A DNA stretch of 60,937 nucleotides from DAOUAT01 sp964551735 (GCA_964551735.1 CAZKEF010000032.1:1-60937), one strand, 5' to 3'. Positions 8,083 to 16,855 are shown, numbered from the stretch's first letter. Numbers and translations: made by a program. The notes: a model not told the origin generated them from the letters alone.

Positions 8083-9560
8083 TATACCACAGCCGCCTGG
8101 CCTATGGTCCCGTCCAGCGCGATCTGCTGGCCGTGGCGTGCGCTTGACACCAGGGACGCGGCCCCGGCTGCGGCCGGCAGGGCGAGGGCGCGAGCGGCAA
8201 GCAGGCCCGGCGCACAGGGATCGACGGCCGCGCTGACGACCCCGCCCGCGGCGATCCAAAACGCCGCGCAGCCCGGATCCGCGCTCTCCGCTAGCCAAAT
8301 CGCGGCCGGGGGCGGGAGGTCAGCAGCCGGTTTGCCGAAGTGCGCTGGCCCGCGCGCCTGGCCGGGGTAGATGGGCGTCGGCCGGTCAGCAATCGGCGTT
8401 GGGGCGCCGACGGCTGCGAGCATGGCCTGCCGTTGGGTCACTTCAGCCTGCACCTGGTCGGCGTCCCCGCGGTGCCATTCGCCGGTGGCGATTTGCTTCA
8501 ACTCCTCCAGCTCCAGGTAGAGGACCTCCTCTGGTTGGCTGATCAGTTGGGCGGCTAGGGCTTCGACCGCGGCGGCTTGCACCCAACGCTGCGCGACAGT
8601 CATCACGATGGCCAACCCGTCCCAGGCCAAATCGGCGGTGCGCGCCAGGTCACGGGCGCGGCGCAGGGTCTCAGTGAATGGGCGGTGGCGGCCCTGCAAC
8701 TTGGCCTCGATCTCCGCTTCTGCGGCTTGCCGTTGCGCGGCGACGGCCTGGGGCGTGCGAAGCGGCGTCAGCGCGGCCAGGCGATCGAGCTGTTCGGCGT
8801 TCTCGCGCCAGCGTACGGCATCAGGTCGCATCTCGCCGGGGCCGCGATGGCCGAAGCGATTCAGCGCCTTCTGGCGCGCGGGGTCGGATGGATCAGCGTG
8901 TGCAGCCGCAACCGCTGTGCGAGCGGCCTCCACAGTAGGCAGACCCTCTGTCCCGGCAAACAACGCGCCGTGCAAGCGGGCCGTATCGGCTGGCATAGCA
9001 TCATCGAGGCGGTCGCGCAGCTCTGCCAGGCTGGCTGCCAGCCCGGCGCGCAGGGTCAAGTAGCTGCGCAGCGCCCTGGTGGCGCGCGGCTCTAGCTCCT
9101 CCATTACGTGAAGCAGGTCCGCCTGCGTCCACGGAAGCTGGCGCACCCAGGCCAGCCATTGAGCCAGTTGGACATGCTCAGCGGCTACCTCAGCCGCGGC
9201 AGCCATGACCCGGCCTTGCGCGCGGCGGATTGCGCCGGCCGCACCCAGTCGGGCAAGGGCGCCGGCCGGTGCACAGGGGCGATTCAGGCCCAGCCAGGCG
9301 ACGCCGTGTGCCGCAACGCCAGCTTCGTCCAGGGCTGCGCTCGCTGCGTAGATGCGGCCGTCGTCCCGGCGTTGCCACAAGGCATGCGATGGCAGTGCGG
9401 TTGCGCCCAGATCTGTCAGCACGCGACGTAACGCCGTTTCAGCCGGGGCTCGGAACAGGGTCCAACCGAAAGGGGTCGCAACGCCTGGATACAGGTCGCA
9501 GGCCAGTTCGCGGCTCCAGCCAGGTTCTTCAGGGGTTGTAGGGGTGGGTCGTGCCGGCAA
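8082..9560 (-). CDS. PEP-utilising enzyme-like protein without ATP-grasp domain and with degenerate swivelling domain
   Basis: A 492-residue protein. The start is taken as TTG 9560, preceded by GGAGG at 6 bp; 9590 is another in-frame TTG. The N-terminus (ELACDLYPGVATPFGWTLF) and the central RFGHRGPGEMRPDAVRW match the linker region of phosphoenolpyruvate synthase / rifampicin phosphotransferase-like proteins. The last 60 residues look like the phosphohistidine swivelling domain, ending in a GQQIALDGTIGQA stretch. At the catalytic position, where the family has T/S-H-x-A, the sequence is VDPCAPGLLAARALALPA, so the histidine is missing. No ATP-grasp domain is encoded. Catalysis by the usual phosphotransfer looks impossible; the role is unknown. 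Coupled to rsmG. Confidence 0.7.
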   Translation of the reverse strand: MPARPTPTTPEEPGWSRELACDLYPGVATPFGWTLFRAPAETALRRVLTDLGATALPSHALWQRRDDGRIYAASAALDEAGVAAHGVAWLGLNRPCAPAGALARLGAAGAIRRAQGRVMAAAAEVAAEHVQLAQWLAWVRQLPWTQADLLHVMEELEPRATRALRSYLTLRAGLAASLAELRDRLDDAMPADTARLHGALFAGTEGLPTVEAARTAVAAAHADPSDPARQKALNRFGHRGPGEMRPDAVRWRENAEQLDRLAALTPLRTPQAVAAQRQAAEAEIEAKLQGRHRPFTETLRRARDLARTADLAWDGLAIVMTVAQRWVQAAAVEALAAQLISQPEEVLYLELEELKQIATGEWHRGDADQVQAEVTQRQAMLAAVGAPTPIADRPTPIYPGQARGPAHFGKPAADLPPPAAIWLAESADPGCAAFWIAAGGVVSAAVDPCAPGLLAARALALPAAAGAASLVSSARHGQQIALDGTIGQAAVV

Positions 9561-9593
9561 AAGGTGCCTCCTGCATGTAACTGCTCGCAAACA

Positions 9594-9650
9594 GGAATTG
9601 AGGCTTCATCCGGTGGCGCAGTGTCGCGCCAGACCGCCTGAAGGCTCGAC
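9594..9650. repeat. Family A palindromic element, short copy
   Basis: Bounded by GGAATTGAGGCT and AAGGCTCGACT, with an inner GCGCCAGACCGCCTGAAGG that matches copy 1 (GCGCCAGACCGCCTAAAGG). At 57 bp it lacks the central TTTAGGATTAGCCGG block. It lies between the PEP-utilising-like gene and the TetR gene. Confidence 0.6.
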
Positions 9651-9689
9651 TACATTTGCATCGGGGTTCACGGATCAGGGTCTTGTCGT

Positions 9690-10292
9690 TCACGAGCGCG
9701 CTGCGATGCCCATCAGCAACAGGTCTACGATGCCCGTCAGCCGTTCCGCCAGCGGATACGGCTCTTCGGCCTGGCACCAGCACACCAACTGCTGCAAATA
9801 GAGCGCGTCCAATGCTGCCGCCAGCACATCGGGATCCAGCCATGCGGACACCTCGTTCATGCTTTGACCGCGGCGTAACAGCAGCGCTGCGGTGGGGCGG
9901 ATGCTGAATCCGCCCGCATCCCCGCAAAGCAGTTCAGGCACGGTGATCCCGCGGGCGAAGATCAAGTGCACCAGCTCGCGATCGGCTTCCAGGCTCGTCG
10001 CCAGCGCGGTCAGCAGCCGTTTCAGGTTGCCAATGGCCGAGGCGCCCCCTCTTGTGAGGCTGCTGGCGCCCAGCCGGCCGATCTCGCGCGCTCCCAGGTG
10101 GCGCAAGACGGCATCCTTGGTGGGAAAGTAGTTGAAGAAGGTGCCCTTGGCCAGCCCGGCCTGGCGGGTGATCTGGTCAACGGTGGTTTGCTCGTAGCCC
10201 TGTTGGCGGAAAAGGGACAACGCGGCGTTGTAAAGGCGATCGCGGCGCGCTTGCTTGCCGGCTTCACGTTTGCCGCTGGGTGATGGGGGCAT
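9690..10292 (-). CDS. TetR/AcrR family transcriptional regulator
   Basis: A 200-residue protein with the N-terminal TetR helix-turn-helix: RLYNAALSLFRQQGYEQTTV, then ITRQAGLAKGTFFNYFPTKD (residues about 20-65). The C-terminal ligand domain is helical and not recognisable. TetR proteins normally repress a neighbouring efflux or metabolic gene until a ligand binds. Neither neighbour (PEP-utilising-like gene, sodA) is an obvious target. No palindromic operator was identified beyond the family A repeat downstream. Confidence 0.9.
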   Translation of the reverse strand: MPPSPSGKREAGKQARRDRLYNAALSLFRQQGYEQTTVDQITRQAGLAKGTFFNYFPTKDAVLRHLGAREIGRLGASSLTRGGASAIGNLKRLLTALATSLEADRELVHLIFARGITVPELLCGDAGGFSIRPTAALLLRRGQSMNEVSAWLDPDVLAAALDALYLQQLVCWCQAEEPYPLAERLTGIVDLLLMGIAARS

Positions 10293-10369
10293 CCGGATAC
10301 CTCAATGCTGCAAAGATGACTATGGTCAGGCGATATTGTACATGGGGGGTGGGCAGAGGCCAAAAAGGA

Positions 10370-10400
10370 GAGCCCCGGTTTCGGTCAGAAACCGGGGCTC
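10370..10400 (-). terminator. Rho-independent terminator of sodA
   Basis: A perfect 12 bp inverted repeat (GAGCCCCGGTTT / AAACCGGGGCTC) with a 7-base loop. On the minus strand a TTTTT run follows at 10366-10362. It lies 27 bp beyond the sodA stop codon. Confidence 0.9.
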
Positions 10401-10427
10401 ACAACTTGATCGTTTCGTCGGATCGCC

Positions 10428-11039
10428 TTACTTGCGCGCTGCAGCGAAGTTAGCGGCCACCTGCGCCCAGTTGATCACGTTGAAGAAGTTGGTGATGTAC
10501 TCGGGCCGGCGGTTTTGATACTTCAGGTAATACGCGTGCTCCCATACATCCAAACCTAAGATCGGCGTGTCGCCGGACATCACCGGGCTGTCTTGGTTGG
10601 CTGTGCTGTACACGTCCAGGCTGCCGTCGGCCTTGACCACGAGCCAGGCCCAGCCGCTGCCGAAACGGGTCGCCGCGGCGGTGCTCAGCTTCTCCTTGAA
10701 GGCCTCGAAGCTGCCGAACGCCTGATCAATGGCCGCCGCCAACTCACCGGAGGGCGCGCCGCCGGCGTTGGGGGCCATGATAGTCCAGAACAGGTTGTGG
10801 TTGATGAAGCCGCCGCCGTTGTTGCGCACGGTGGTGCGGATCTTCTCCGGCACGCTGTCCAACTTCGCCAGCAGCTCTTCCACGGGCATGTCCTCGAACC
10901 CGGTGCCTTCGATCGCCTTGTTTAAATTGGCGATGTACGCGGCGTGATGCTTGCCATGGTGGATCTGCATCGTCATGGTGTCAATGTATGGTTCCAACGC
11001 GTCGAACGCGTACGGCAGGGGCGGCAGTTGATGAGCCAT
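10428..11039 (-). CDS. sodA: Superoxide dismutase (Fe/Mn type)
   Basis: A 203-residue protein, the usual length. It begins HQLPPLPYAFDALEPYID and contains the metal ligands: H27-type HHGKHHAAYI, NHNLFW, and the C-terminal LDVWEHAYYLKYQNRRPEYI with Asp and His ligands. It converts superoxide to hydrogen peroxide and oxygen in the cytoplasm. The metal (Fe or Mn) cannot be fixed from sequence alone; the GGGFINHN context is common in Mn and cambialistic forms. AAGGAGAGG precedes the start. The gene has its own terminator, so it is probably monocistronic. Confidence 0.96.
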   Translation of the reverse strand: MAHQLPPLPYAFDALEPYIDTMTMQIHHGKHHAAYIANLNKAIEGTGFEDMPVEELLAKLDSVPEKIRTTVRNNGGGFINHNLFWTIMAPNAGGAPSGELAAAIDQAFGSFEAFKEKLSTAAATRFGSGWAWLVVKADGSLDVYSTANQDSPVMSGDTPILGLDVWEHAYYLKYQNRRPEYITNFFNVINWAQVAANFAAARK

Positions 11040-11141
11040 GTTATCCTCTCCTTGCTCTCGGTTTGGCGGATTCTATCCGCAACTCATTTGCAATAAGGAT
11101 ACAAGGCGCTGGCCGCTCCGTCAGTAAGTAAACATCCCAGT

Positions 11142-11831
11142 TTATTTATTCGGGGCTTTGCCATTCTCTGGCCGGGCGAACAACGCCGCCAGCTCGTCCA
11201 TGGCCTGACGGCTGACGACGGCCAGCACCTCATCACCCACCGCGAACTCGGTGACCCCGCGCGGCACCACCATCTCGCCGTGACGGATAATAGCTGCGAT
11301 CACACACTCATCGGGCAGCTTCAGGTCCTTGATGGCCTTGCCCACCGCTTTGGCGCCCTCTGGGATCTTCTCCTCCACCAGCGAATATTGGCCGCGGCGC
11401 AGTTTTAGCAGCGTCATCATATCGCCGAAGGAGATCTCTTCTTCGATCAAGCTGGTGAGGATAGCGGCCTGGTTGACTGCTACATCCACATGGAATTTGT
11501 CGTTGAACAGCCAGGCAGTGCGGGGGTTGTTGACGCGCGCGATGGTGCGCGGGACATTGTACTGCTTCCGCGCCAGGAAACAGAGCGCTAGGTTGTCGGC
11601 ATCGCTGGCGGTCACCGCGGCCACGGCGTCGGCCCGGTGAATACCGGCTTGCTCCAACACCACGGGATCGGTGGCCTGTCCCTCGTAGATGACCTCGGTT
11701 GGCAGCTCGTGGTGGATGCGCGCGAGGACATCGCCTCGCTGTTCGATCAGACGGACCGCATGCTTCTGGGCCAACAATACCGTTGCGAGCTGGGCGCCAG
11801 TGCGTCCACCGCCTGCGATCAGGATATGCAT
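11142..11831 (-). CDS. TrkA-type RCK K+ channel/transport regulator
   Basis: A 229-residue protein that starts at ATG 11831 with GGGAGG 6 bp upstream. An RCK_N Rossmann domain opens with MHILIAGGGRTGAQLA (NAD(H) loop GGGxxGxxxA) and contains the ATDPVVLEQAGI motif. A C-terminal RCK_C (TrkA_C) domain covers about residues 145-220. Such subunits gate K+ transporters in response to nucleotides or c-di-AMP. The start lies 2 bp after the stop of a second RCK gene, so the pair is an operon and may form hetero-octamers. A KimA-like K+ importer gene is divergent 0.2 kb away. Confidence 0.9.
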   Translation of the reverse strand: MHILIAGGGRTGAQLATVLLAQKHAVRLIEQRGDVLARIHHELPTEVIYEGQATDPVVLEQAGIHRADAVAAVTASDADNLALCFLARKQYNVPRTIARVNNPRTAWLFNDKFHVDVAVNQAAILTSLIEEEISFGDMMTLLKLRRGQYSLVEEKIPEGAKAVGKAIKDLKLPDECVIAAIIRHGEMVVPRGVTEFAVGDEVLAVVSRQAMDELAALFARPENGKAPNK

Positions 11832-11832
11832 G

Positions 11833-12489
11833 TCATACCTCCCGTTCACCGAGGCGTTGGCGCAGCGCCGTGATGCCATCGAAGGTTGCGCTGAGGTGCA
11901 GGAAATCGCCAGCTTCCACGACCGAATCCAGTGTAGGGATCACTGCTTTGCCGCCGCGCGTCAGCGCAATCGCCATGCAGCCGCTGTGGTTGATCAAGTT
12001 GTCCAAGCGCCGGCCGTGCCATGCCTGGGGGATCAGCACCTCGTAAACCTCGACCTCGCCGTTACCGGCGGAAAACACCGTGTGCACCACGCCGCTCGAG
12101 AGCGCTTCCTCCATGCGTTGCGCCCCCCAACTGCTTGGGCCGATGGCCTGAATACCAAAGGCCTCGTACAGGCCGTTGAAGCGCGGTTCATAGTTCCGGG
12201 CCACTACATGACGCACACCAAACTCGGTCTGGGCGAGATGGGCCACGACGGCGTTCAGGCTGTCCGAGCTAGTGACTGCGGCCAGCGCATCGGCGCCCTG
12301 GATGCCCGCGCGGCGCAACATGTCTTGCGCCAACACATCCCCTTCCAGCGTACGGCCGCGGAAGTCCGAATCCAGGTTGCTGAATGCCGTAGATGTCACG
12401 TCAATCACCGTGACGTGATGGCTTTTGCGAGAAAGCCGGTTCGCGACCTGGGCGCCGACCCGGCCGCAACCGACGATGATAACTTTCAT
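11833..12489 (-). CDS. TrkA-type RCK K+ channel/transport regulator, first of pair
   Basis: A 218-residue protein that starts at ATG 12489 (MKVIIVGCGRVGAQVANRL), with the NAD(H) loop GCGRVGAQVA and the acidic end of strand 2 at VTVID. LEGDVLAQDMLRRAGI is the usual RCK motif, and a short TrkA_C domain follows residue 140. The frame is open to 12615, but that part holds the divergent promoter zone. It is cotranscribed with the second RCK gene. Both are divergent from kimA, which suggests joint K+ homeostasis. No TrkH/KtrB channel subunit is in the window. Confidence 0.9.
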   Translation of the reverse strand: MKVIIVGCGRVGAQVANRLSRKSHHVTVIDVTSTAFSNLDSDFRGRTLEGDVLAQDMLRRAGIQGADALAAVTSSDSLNAVVAHLAQTEFGVRHVVARNYEPRFNGLYEAFGIQAIGPSSWGAQRMEEALSSGVVHTVFSAGNGEVEVYEVLIPQAWHGRRLDNLINHSGCMAIALTRGGKAVIPTLDSVVEAGDFLHLSATFDGITALRQRLGEREV

Positions 12490-12660
12490 AAACCGGACTC
12501 CATACCGAAAAATCTCCAACAAAAAAGGGACACAGACATGTCGTCTGTCCCCCCCATCTCTGGTGCTGGAACAGATCATACTCCTGTTTGCGCCCGGCGT
12601 CAAATTACGCTCCAAACCAGGGTTCGGCGAGAAACCCGGATTGGAACGCGAACGGCGGTT

Positions 12661-12688
12661 TTGGAGGCCAATACTTTCGGAGTATAAT
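12661..12688 (+). promoter_or_regulatory. Promoter of the KimA-like gene
   Basis: TTGGAG (12661-12666), a 16 bp spacer and a perfect TATAAT (12683-12688), about 36 bp before the ATG at 12725. A small hairpin (CCAGGGTTC/GAAACCCGG) lies upstream at about 12613-12636. No ydaO-type c-di-AMP riboswitch was recognised between promoter and start. Confidence 0.6.
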
Positions 12689-12724
12689 GTTGTTTACCGT
12701 CTTTTCAATCCTTGAGTGATTCCC

Positions 12725-14668
12725 ATGTCTACATTTGATACCCAAGATGATATCGCGGTGCAACGCCGCGTGGATGAATACCAGCCGCGGCGCTCGCTGG
12801 CGACCTGGCTGATCGGCCGGCCGCTGGCTACCGCGGATGCACCCCACCAGACCATCGGCAAGTTCGTCGGCTTGGCGGTTTTTGCCTCAGACGCGCTATC
12901 TTCAACCGCTTATGCCACCCAGGAAATCCTGTTCATCCTGGCCGGCGCGGGGATGGGCGCGTTCCGCTATGCTTTCCCCATCGCGCTGGTGATCGTGGCG
13001 CTGCTAGTCATTGTCGTGGCTTCGTATGAGCAGATCATCCATGCCTATCCCAACGGCGGCGGTGCCTACATCGTTTCGCTGGACAACTTGGGCGTCGCGG
13101 CCGCCAAGATCGCTGGGGCTGCGCTGTTGACTGATTACATCTTAACGGTCGCTGTCTCCATTTCGTCCGGCGTCGCGCAGATCACATCAGCCTTTCCCGA
13201 TCTGTTCCCCTATCGGGTCGAGATATCGGTGGGCCTGGTGCTATTTATGATGCTGGTGAACCTGCGCGGTGTGCGGGAATCGGGCGCGGCGTTCGCCTTT
13301 CCCAGCTATTTTTTTGTGCTCGCCATGTTCGCCACGGTGGGGGTGGGCCTGTTCCGTTACTTCACCGGTTCGCTGGGCCAGGTCGTAGATCCGCCACCGC
13401 TTGAGGTGCATCACGTGCTGCAGCCAATCTCGCTGTTCCTGATCCTGCACGCGTTTTCCAGCGGCACCACGGCCCTCACCGGCACCGAGGCGATCTCCAA
13501 CGGCATCACGGCTTTCCGTGAGCCGCGCAGCCGCAACGCGGGTACGACGCTGCTGTGGATGGGGGCGATTCTGAGCATGCTGTTCCTCGGCATCACATTC
13601 CTGGTCGGGCCTGTCGGCGCCATCCCCTCAGAGACCGAGACGGTGATTTCGCAGTTGGCGCGCACCATCTATGGTGGCCGCAACGCGCCTTACTTCGCGG
13701 TCATCGGGGCCACCATGGTGATCCTGGTGATGGCGGCTAACACCTCTTTCGCCGGCTTCCCGCGCCTGAGCGCTCTGCTGGCATCAGATGGCTTCCTGCC
13801 CCGGCAGTTGGCGTTTCGGGGCAGCCGGTTGGTCTATTCCTACGGGATTGTGGCGCTGGCGCTGATCGCCTGCCTGCTGATCATCGCGTTCCAGGCCAGC
13901 GTCACCGGCCTGATCCCGCTCTATGCCATCGGCGTCTTCCTCTCGTTCACCCTGGCGCAGGCCGGTATGGCGCGGCGTTGGTGGCGTGCGGGACATATGA
14001 AGGCAGGCGAGGTCGTACAGGCGCACAGCTCGACGCTGAAGCACGATCGGCGTTGGCAGCCGAAGATGGTGATCAACGGGTTCGGCGCATTGTGCACCGC
14101 CATCGTGACCTTGGTGTTCGCTGTCACCAAGTTCCAAGATGGCGCCTGGGTCGTGCTGATCTTGATCCCGCTGATCGTGTGGGGGCTTTCCGCCATCAAC
14201 CGCCACTACCGCACCCTGGCGGCTCGCCTGTCGTTGGAGCAACCCGGCGGTCCGCCGCGACTGGCCCGACACCGGGTCATCCTGCCGATCAGCGGCGTGC
14301 ACCAGGGGAGCCTGGCCGCGCTGCGCTACGCCCAGGCCCTCTCAAATGATGTTACCGCGGTGCACGTGTGCATTGAGCCGGACGATGCGGAGAAGGTGCA
14401 GCAGAAATGGGATACGTGGGGCCGAGGGGTTCGCCTGGTGATCCTGGATTCCCCCTACCGGCTGTTGATCGAGCCGTTGCTGCACTACATCGAGGACATC
14501 GCCGCCAAACGCCAACCCAACGAACTCATCACCATCGTCGTGCCGCAATTCGTGCCCAAGCGCCGCTGGCATAACCTGTTGCACGCCCAAACGACAACCT
14601 GGCTGCGGATGGCGCTGCTCTTCAAACCGGGCATCGTGGTAACGGATGTGCCGTATCAGGTGGAATGA
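12725..14668 (+). CDS. KimA-like K+:H+ symporter (APC/KUP superfamily)
   Basis: A 647-residue protein with about 12 transmembrane segments (residues 55-490) and a cytoplasmic C-terminal domain (500-647). It follows Bacillus subtilis KimA closely along its length: SDALSSTAYATQEIL, HAYPNGGGAYIVS, LLTDYILTVAVSIS, ALTGTEAISNGI, PLYAIGVFLSFTL and ending near KRRWHNLLH. The Asp and Tyr of SDALSSTAY and the Asp of LTDYIL correspond to known KimA K+-site residues. KimA imports K+ with protons and is inhibited by c-di-AMP. The divergent RCK pair supports K+ transport here. The alternative is a generic amino-acid permease. ATG 12725 is chosen over GTG 12716. Confidence 0.82.
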   Translation: MSTFDTQDDIAVQRRVDEYQPRRSLATWLIGRPLATADAPHQTIGKFVGLAVFASDALSSTAYATQEILFILAGAGMGAFRYAFPIALVIVALLVIVVASYEQIIHAYPNGGGAYIVSLDNLGVAAAKIAGAALLTDYILTVAVSISSGVAQITSAFPDLFPYRVEISVGLVLFMMLVNLRGVRESGAAFAFPSYFFVLAMFATVGVGLFRYFTGSLGQVVDPPPLEVHHVLQPISLFLILHAFSSGTTALTGTEAISNGITAFREPRSRNAGTTLLWMGAILSMLFLGITFLVGPVGAIPSETETVISQLARTIYGGRNAPYFAVIGATMVILVMAANTSFAGFPRLSALLASDGFLPRQLAFRGSRLVYSYGIVALALIACLLIIAFQASVTGLIPLYAIGVFLSFTLAQAGMARRWWRAGHMKAGEVVQAHSSTLKHDRRWQPKMVINGFGALCTAIVTLVFAVTKFQDGAWVVLILIPLIVWGLSAINRHYRTLAARLSLEQPGGPPRLARHRVILPISGVHQGSLAALRYAQALSNDVTAVHVCIEPDDAEKVQQKWDTWGRGVRLVILDSPYRLLIEPLLHYIEDIAAKRQPNELITIVVPQFVPKRRWHNLLHAQTTTWLRMALLFKPGIVVTDVPYQVE

Positions 14669-14736
14669 CGAAGGACGAAAGACGAACGACGACCTGTTGC
14701 CGTGGGCCATCCGTCATTCGTCATTCGTTCAACCAC
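14668..14736. repeat. 7 bp-period tandem repeats between convergent genes
   Basis: TGACGAA-type units (GACGAAG, GACGAAA, GACGAAC) are followed about 20 bp later by the complementary units CGTCATT, CGTCATT, CGTTC. The two halves can pair as an imperfect hairpin between the convergent kimA-like and nadD genes. It may serve as a bidirectional terminator. Confidence 0.55.
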
Positions 14737-15385
14737 CGTTGGTCGCGTACAACTCATGCTCCCGGATATACGCGCAAACGGCATCGGGGACCAGATAGCG
14801 GATGCTGCGGCCCGCGCGCACGCGGGCCTGGATGTGCTGCGAGGCGATCTCCAGTTCGGGCATGTCCAGCAGCGTGACCCGGTCGCGGATGCCGGGCAGC
14901 TTTGCCTCCAGGTAATCCCAATCCAGCGGCACGTTGTAGCGGGTGAGGGCGACTAGGTGACAGGCAGCTACTAACTCCTGTGGCTGGTGCCAGCCGGGCA
15001 GCTCGGCCAGGCTGTCGTACCCCATCAGGAAGTACAGCTCGCCCCTTGGCGGCATCTGCTGCCGGAAGAGGTTCACCATATCAATCGTGTAATGCGGCCC
15101 GGGCCGGTCCGCGTCGACGCGCGAGACTTGGAACCGCGCGTTGCCGGCTACTGCGATTTCGGCCATGCGCACGCGATGCGCCACCGGGGCCAGCCGGCGA
15201 TCACGCTTGTGGGGCGGGTCGCCCGCAGGCACGAAGTAGACCACCGAGAGGTCAAGCTGATCCCGTGCCTCTTCCGCCAGGATCAGGTGGCCAATGTGGA
15301 CGGGGTCGAAGGTGCCGCCGAGCAGGCCGGCGCGGAAGGTTCGCCCGGCTTGGGGGGCGGAAGGCTGGCAAGGATCAACAGGCAT
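14729..15385 (-). CDS. nadD: Nicotinate-nucleotide adenylyltransferase
   Basis: A 218-residue nucleotidyltransferase. The signature GLLGGTFDPVHIGHLILAEE holds the H-x-G-H motif near residue 28. FVPAGDPPHK and the C-terminal SIRYLVPDAVCAYIREHELY (the I-S/R-x-T/Y region) fit NadD. It transfers AMP from ATP to nicotinate mononucleotide in NAD synthesis. The ATG at 15385 overlaps the obg stop as TGATG, which decides the start and indicates coupled translation; ATG 15397 lies inside obg. Confidence 0.95.
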   Translation of the reverse strand: MPVDPCQPSAPQAGRTFRAGLLGGTFDPVHIGHLILAEEARDQLDLSVVYFVPAGDPPHKRDRRLAPVAHRVRMAEIAVAGNARFQVSRVDADRPGPHYTIDMVNLFRQQMPPRGELYFLMGYDSLAELPGWHQPQELVAACHLVALTRYNVPLDWDYLEAKLPGIRDRVTLLDMPELEIASQHIQARVRAGRSIRYLVPDAVCAYIREHELYATNGG

Positions 15386-16653
15386 CAGTTGCTCCATTCC
15401 AATTCTCGCTCGCCGATGCGTATGGTGTCGCCCTCTTCGACGCCCCAGGCGCGCAGCGCTTCGGTGATCCCCAGCGCTTCCATGATCCGCTGAAAACGCA
15501 TGACCGCATCGTAATATTCCCAGCGCGTCATCACGACGATCCGCTCGATGCGCCGGCCATGGACGCGCCACGCGCCATCTTCGTCGCGGGTGATGTTGAA
15601 GGCCATGTCCTCTTCGGCTGTGGGCGGCATCAACGGTTGGACGTCGGCCAGCCGCGGCGGTGGCGGCAGCTCGGCCAGCCATTGGGCCGCGCGTTGCAGC
15701 AGCGCGGCCACCCCTTCGCCGCTGATCGCGGAGATGGCCAGGGGTTCAGCTGCGCCCTTGTCGCACAACCGGCGGGCGACTTCCGGCCAGGCCTCGCGCA
15801 CCTCAGAAACATCCATCTTGTTCAGCACCACGATCTGCGGCTTGTCGGCCAGCAGCGGGTTGAACAGCTCCAATTCCTGGTTGATGGCTTCGTAATCGCC
15901 GACAGGATCCGGGCTAACGCCGTTGAGCAGGTGCACCAGCAGTCGGGTGCGCTCGATGTGGCGTAGGAAATTGTGTCCCAGCCCCGCGCCCGCGTGTGCA
16001 CCCTCGATCAGCCCTGGGATGTCGGCCCACACCATATCGCGGTCGCCCACCACGGCAACGCCCAGGTTCGGCTCCAGCGTGGTGAAGGGGTAGTCGGCGA
16101 TCTTGGGTCGCGCGGCGCTGATGCGGCTGAGGAGCGTGGACTTGCCCGCGTTGGGCGCCCCCACGATGCCGACGTCGGCCAGCAGCTTCAGCTCCAGCCG
16201 CAGCCAACGCTCCTCGCCCGGCTCGCCGTTTTCGGCGATGCGCGGGGCCTGGTTGGTGGCAGAGCGAAAAGCCCAGTTGCCGCGGCCACCGCGACCCGCC
16301 CGCGCTACCAACACGCGCTCGTCGGCCTCGGCCAGGTCCGCCATCAGCAGGCCGGTCTCCACGTCCCAGGCGACCGTGCCTACCGGCACGCGGATCACCA
16401 ACTCCTGGCCCTGTGCACCGGTTTGATTCTTGCCGCGGCCGTGCGCGCCGTTCGCCGCGCGAAAGTGCACCTGCTTGTGGAAGTAGAGGAGCGTGTTGAG
16501 CTGTGGATCGGTCTCGAGGTAGACATCGCCCCCCCTGCCGCCGTTACCGCCGTTGGGCCCCCCGCGCGGCACATGCGCCTCGCGACGGAACGCTACGACG
16601 CCGTTCCCGCCGTCCCCAGCCTTTACGTAGATTTTGGCTTCATCGAAAAACAT
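15385..16653 (-). CDS. obgE: GTPase Obg/CgtA
   Basis: A 422-residue GTPase. It has a glycine-rich Obg fold (GDGGNGVVAFRREAHVPRGG, then GGRGGDVYLE), a G domain with P-loop GAPNAGKST near residue 165, DIPGLIEGA (switch II) and NKMD, and a C-terminal OCT domain (residues about 345-422). Obg assists 50S maturation and the stringent response. Start 16653 gives the standard MFFDEAKIYVKAGDG. The open frame extends to 16743 through a repeat-rich leader, so the longer start is rejected. It forms an operon with nadD. Confidence 0.96.
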   Translation of the reverse strand: MFFDEAKIYVKAGDGGNGVVAFRREAHVPRGGPNGGNGGRGGDVYLETDPQLNTLLYFHKQVHFRAANGAHGRGKNQTGAQGQELVIRVPVGTVAWDVETGLLMADLAEADERVLVARAGRGGRGNWAFRSATNQAPRIAENGEPGEERWLRLELKLLADVGIVGAPNAGKSTLLSRISAARPKIADYPFTTLEPNLGVAVVGDRDMVWADIPGLIEGAHAGAGLGHNFLRHIERTRLLVHLLNGVSPDPVGDYEAINQELELFNPLLADKPQIVVLNKMDVSEVREAWPEVARRLCDKGAAEPLAISAISGEGVAALLQRAAQWLAELPPPPRLADVQPLMPPTAEEDMAFNITRDEDGAWRVHGRRIERIVVMTRWEYYDAVMRFQRIMEALGITEALRAWGVEEGDTIRIGERELEWSN

Positions 16654-16744
16654 TGAGATGTCTGACTCCTGACTGTTGACCGCTGCCAGCATACCCGCGT
16701 TGGCGGTCATTGTCAAAACTCTGCTGCCGACGCGCTTACACAAC

Positions 16745-16788
16745 TCTAACGTTTGTCCAACGTCGTTCTAACACAGCCGCCCTAGACT
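16745..16788 (+). promoter_or_regulatory. Three 11 bp-spaced direct repeats and -10 box upstream of hsp20
   Basis: TCTAAC (16745), TCCAAC (16756) and TCTAAC (16767) repeat with an exact 11 bp period. A TAGACT -10-like box follows at 16783-16788. The last repeat ends 84 bp before the hsp20 ATG. Direct repeats of one helical turn are typical sites for OmpR/PhoB-type winged-helix regulators. No CIRCE element was seen. The same pattern recurs at 43904. Confidence 0.55.
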
Positions 16789-16855
16789 CAAAGCGTAACT
16801 TACGCAATATGCAGTGCTGAATACGCTGCAAGCAGAAACGAGAGGAGGCAATGAA

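Noticed and set aside
12490..12724. ydaO-type c-di-AMP riboswitch before the KimA-like gene
   Set aside because: KimA genes in Bacillus have one, but the space between promoter and start is about 36 bp, too short, and no conserved blocks were seen.
16103..16426. Plus-strand ORFs across obgE and other long antisense ORFs
   Set aside because: High GC content keeps antisense frames open; these lack family features and mirror known genes.
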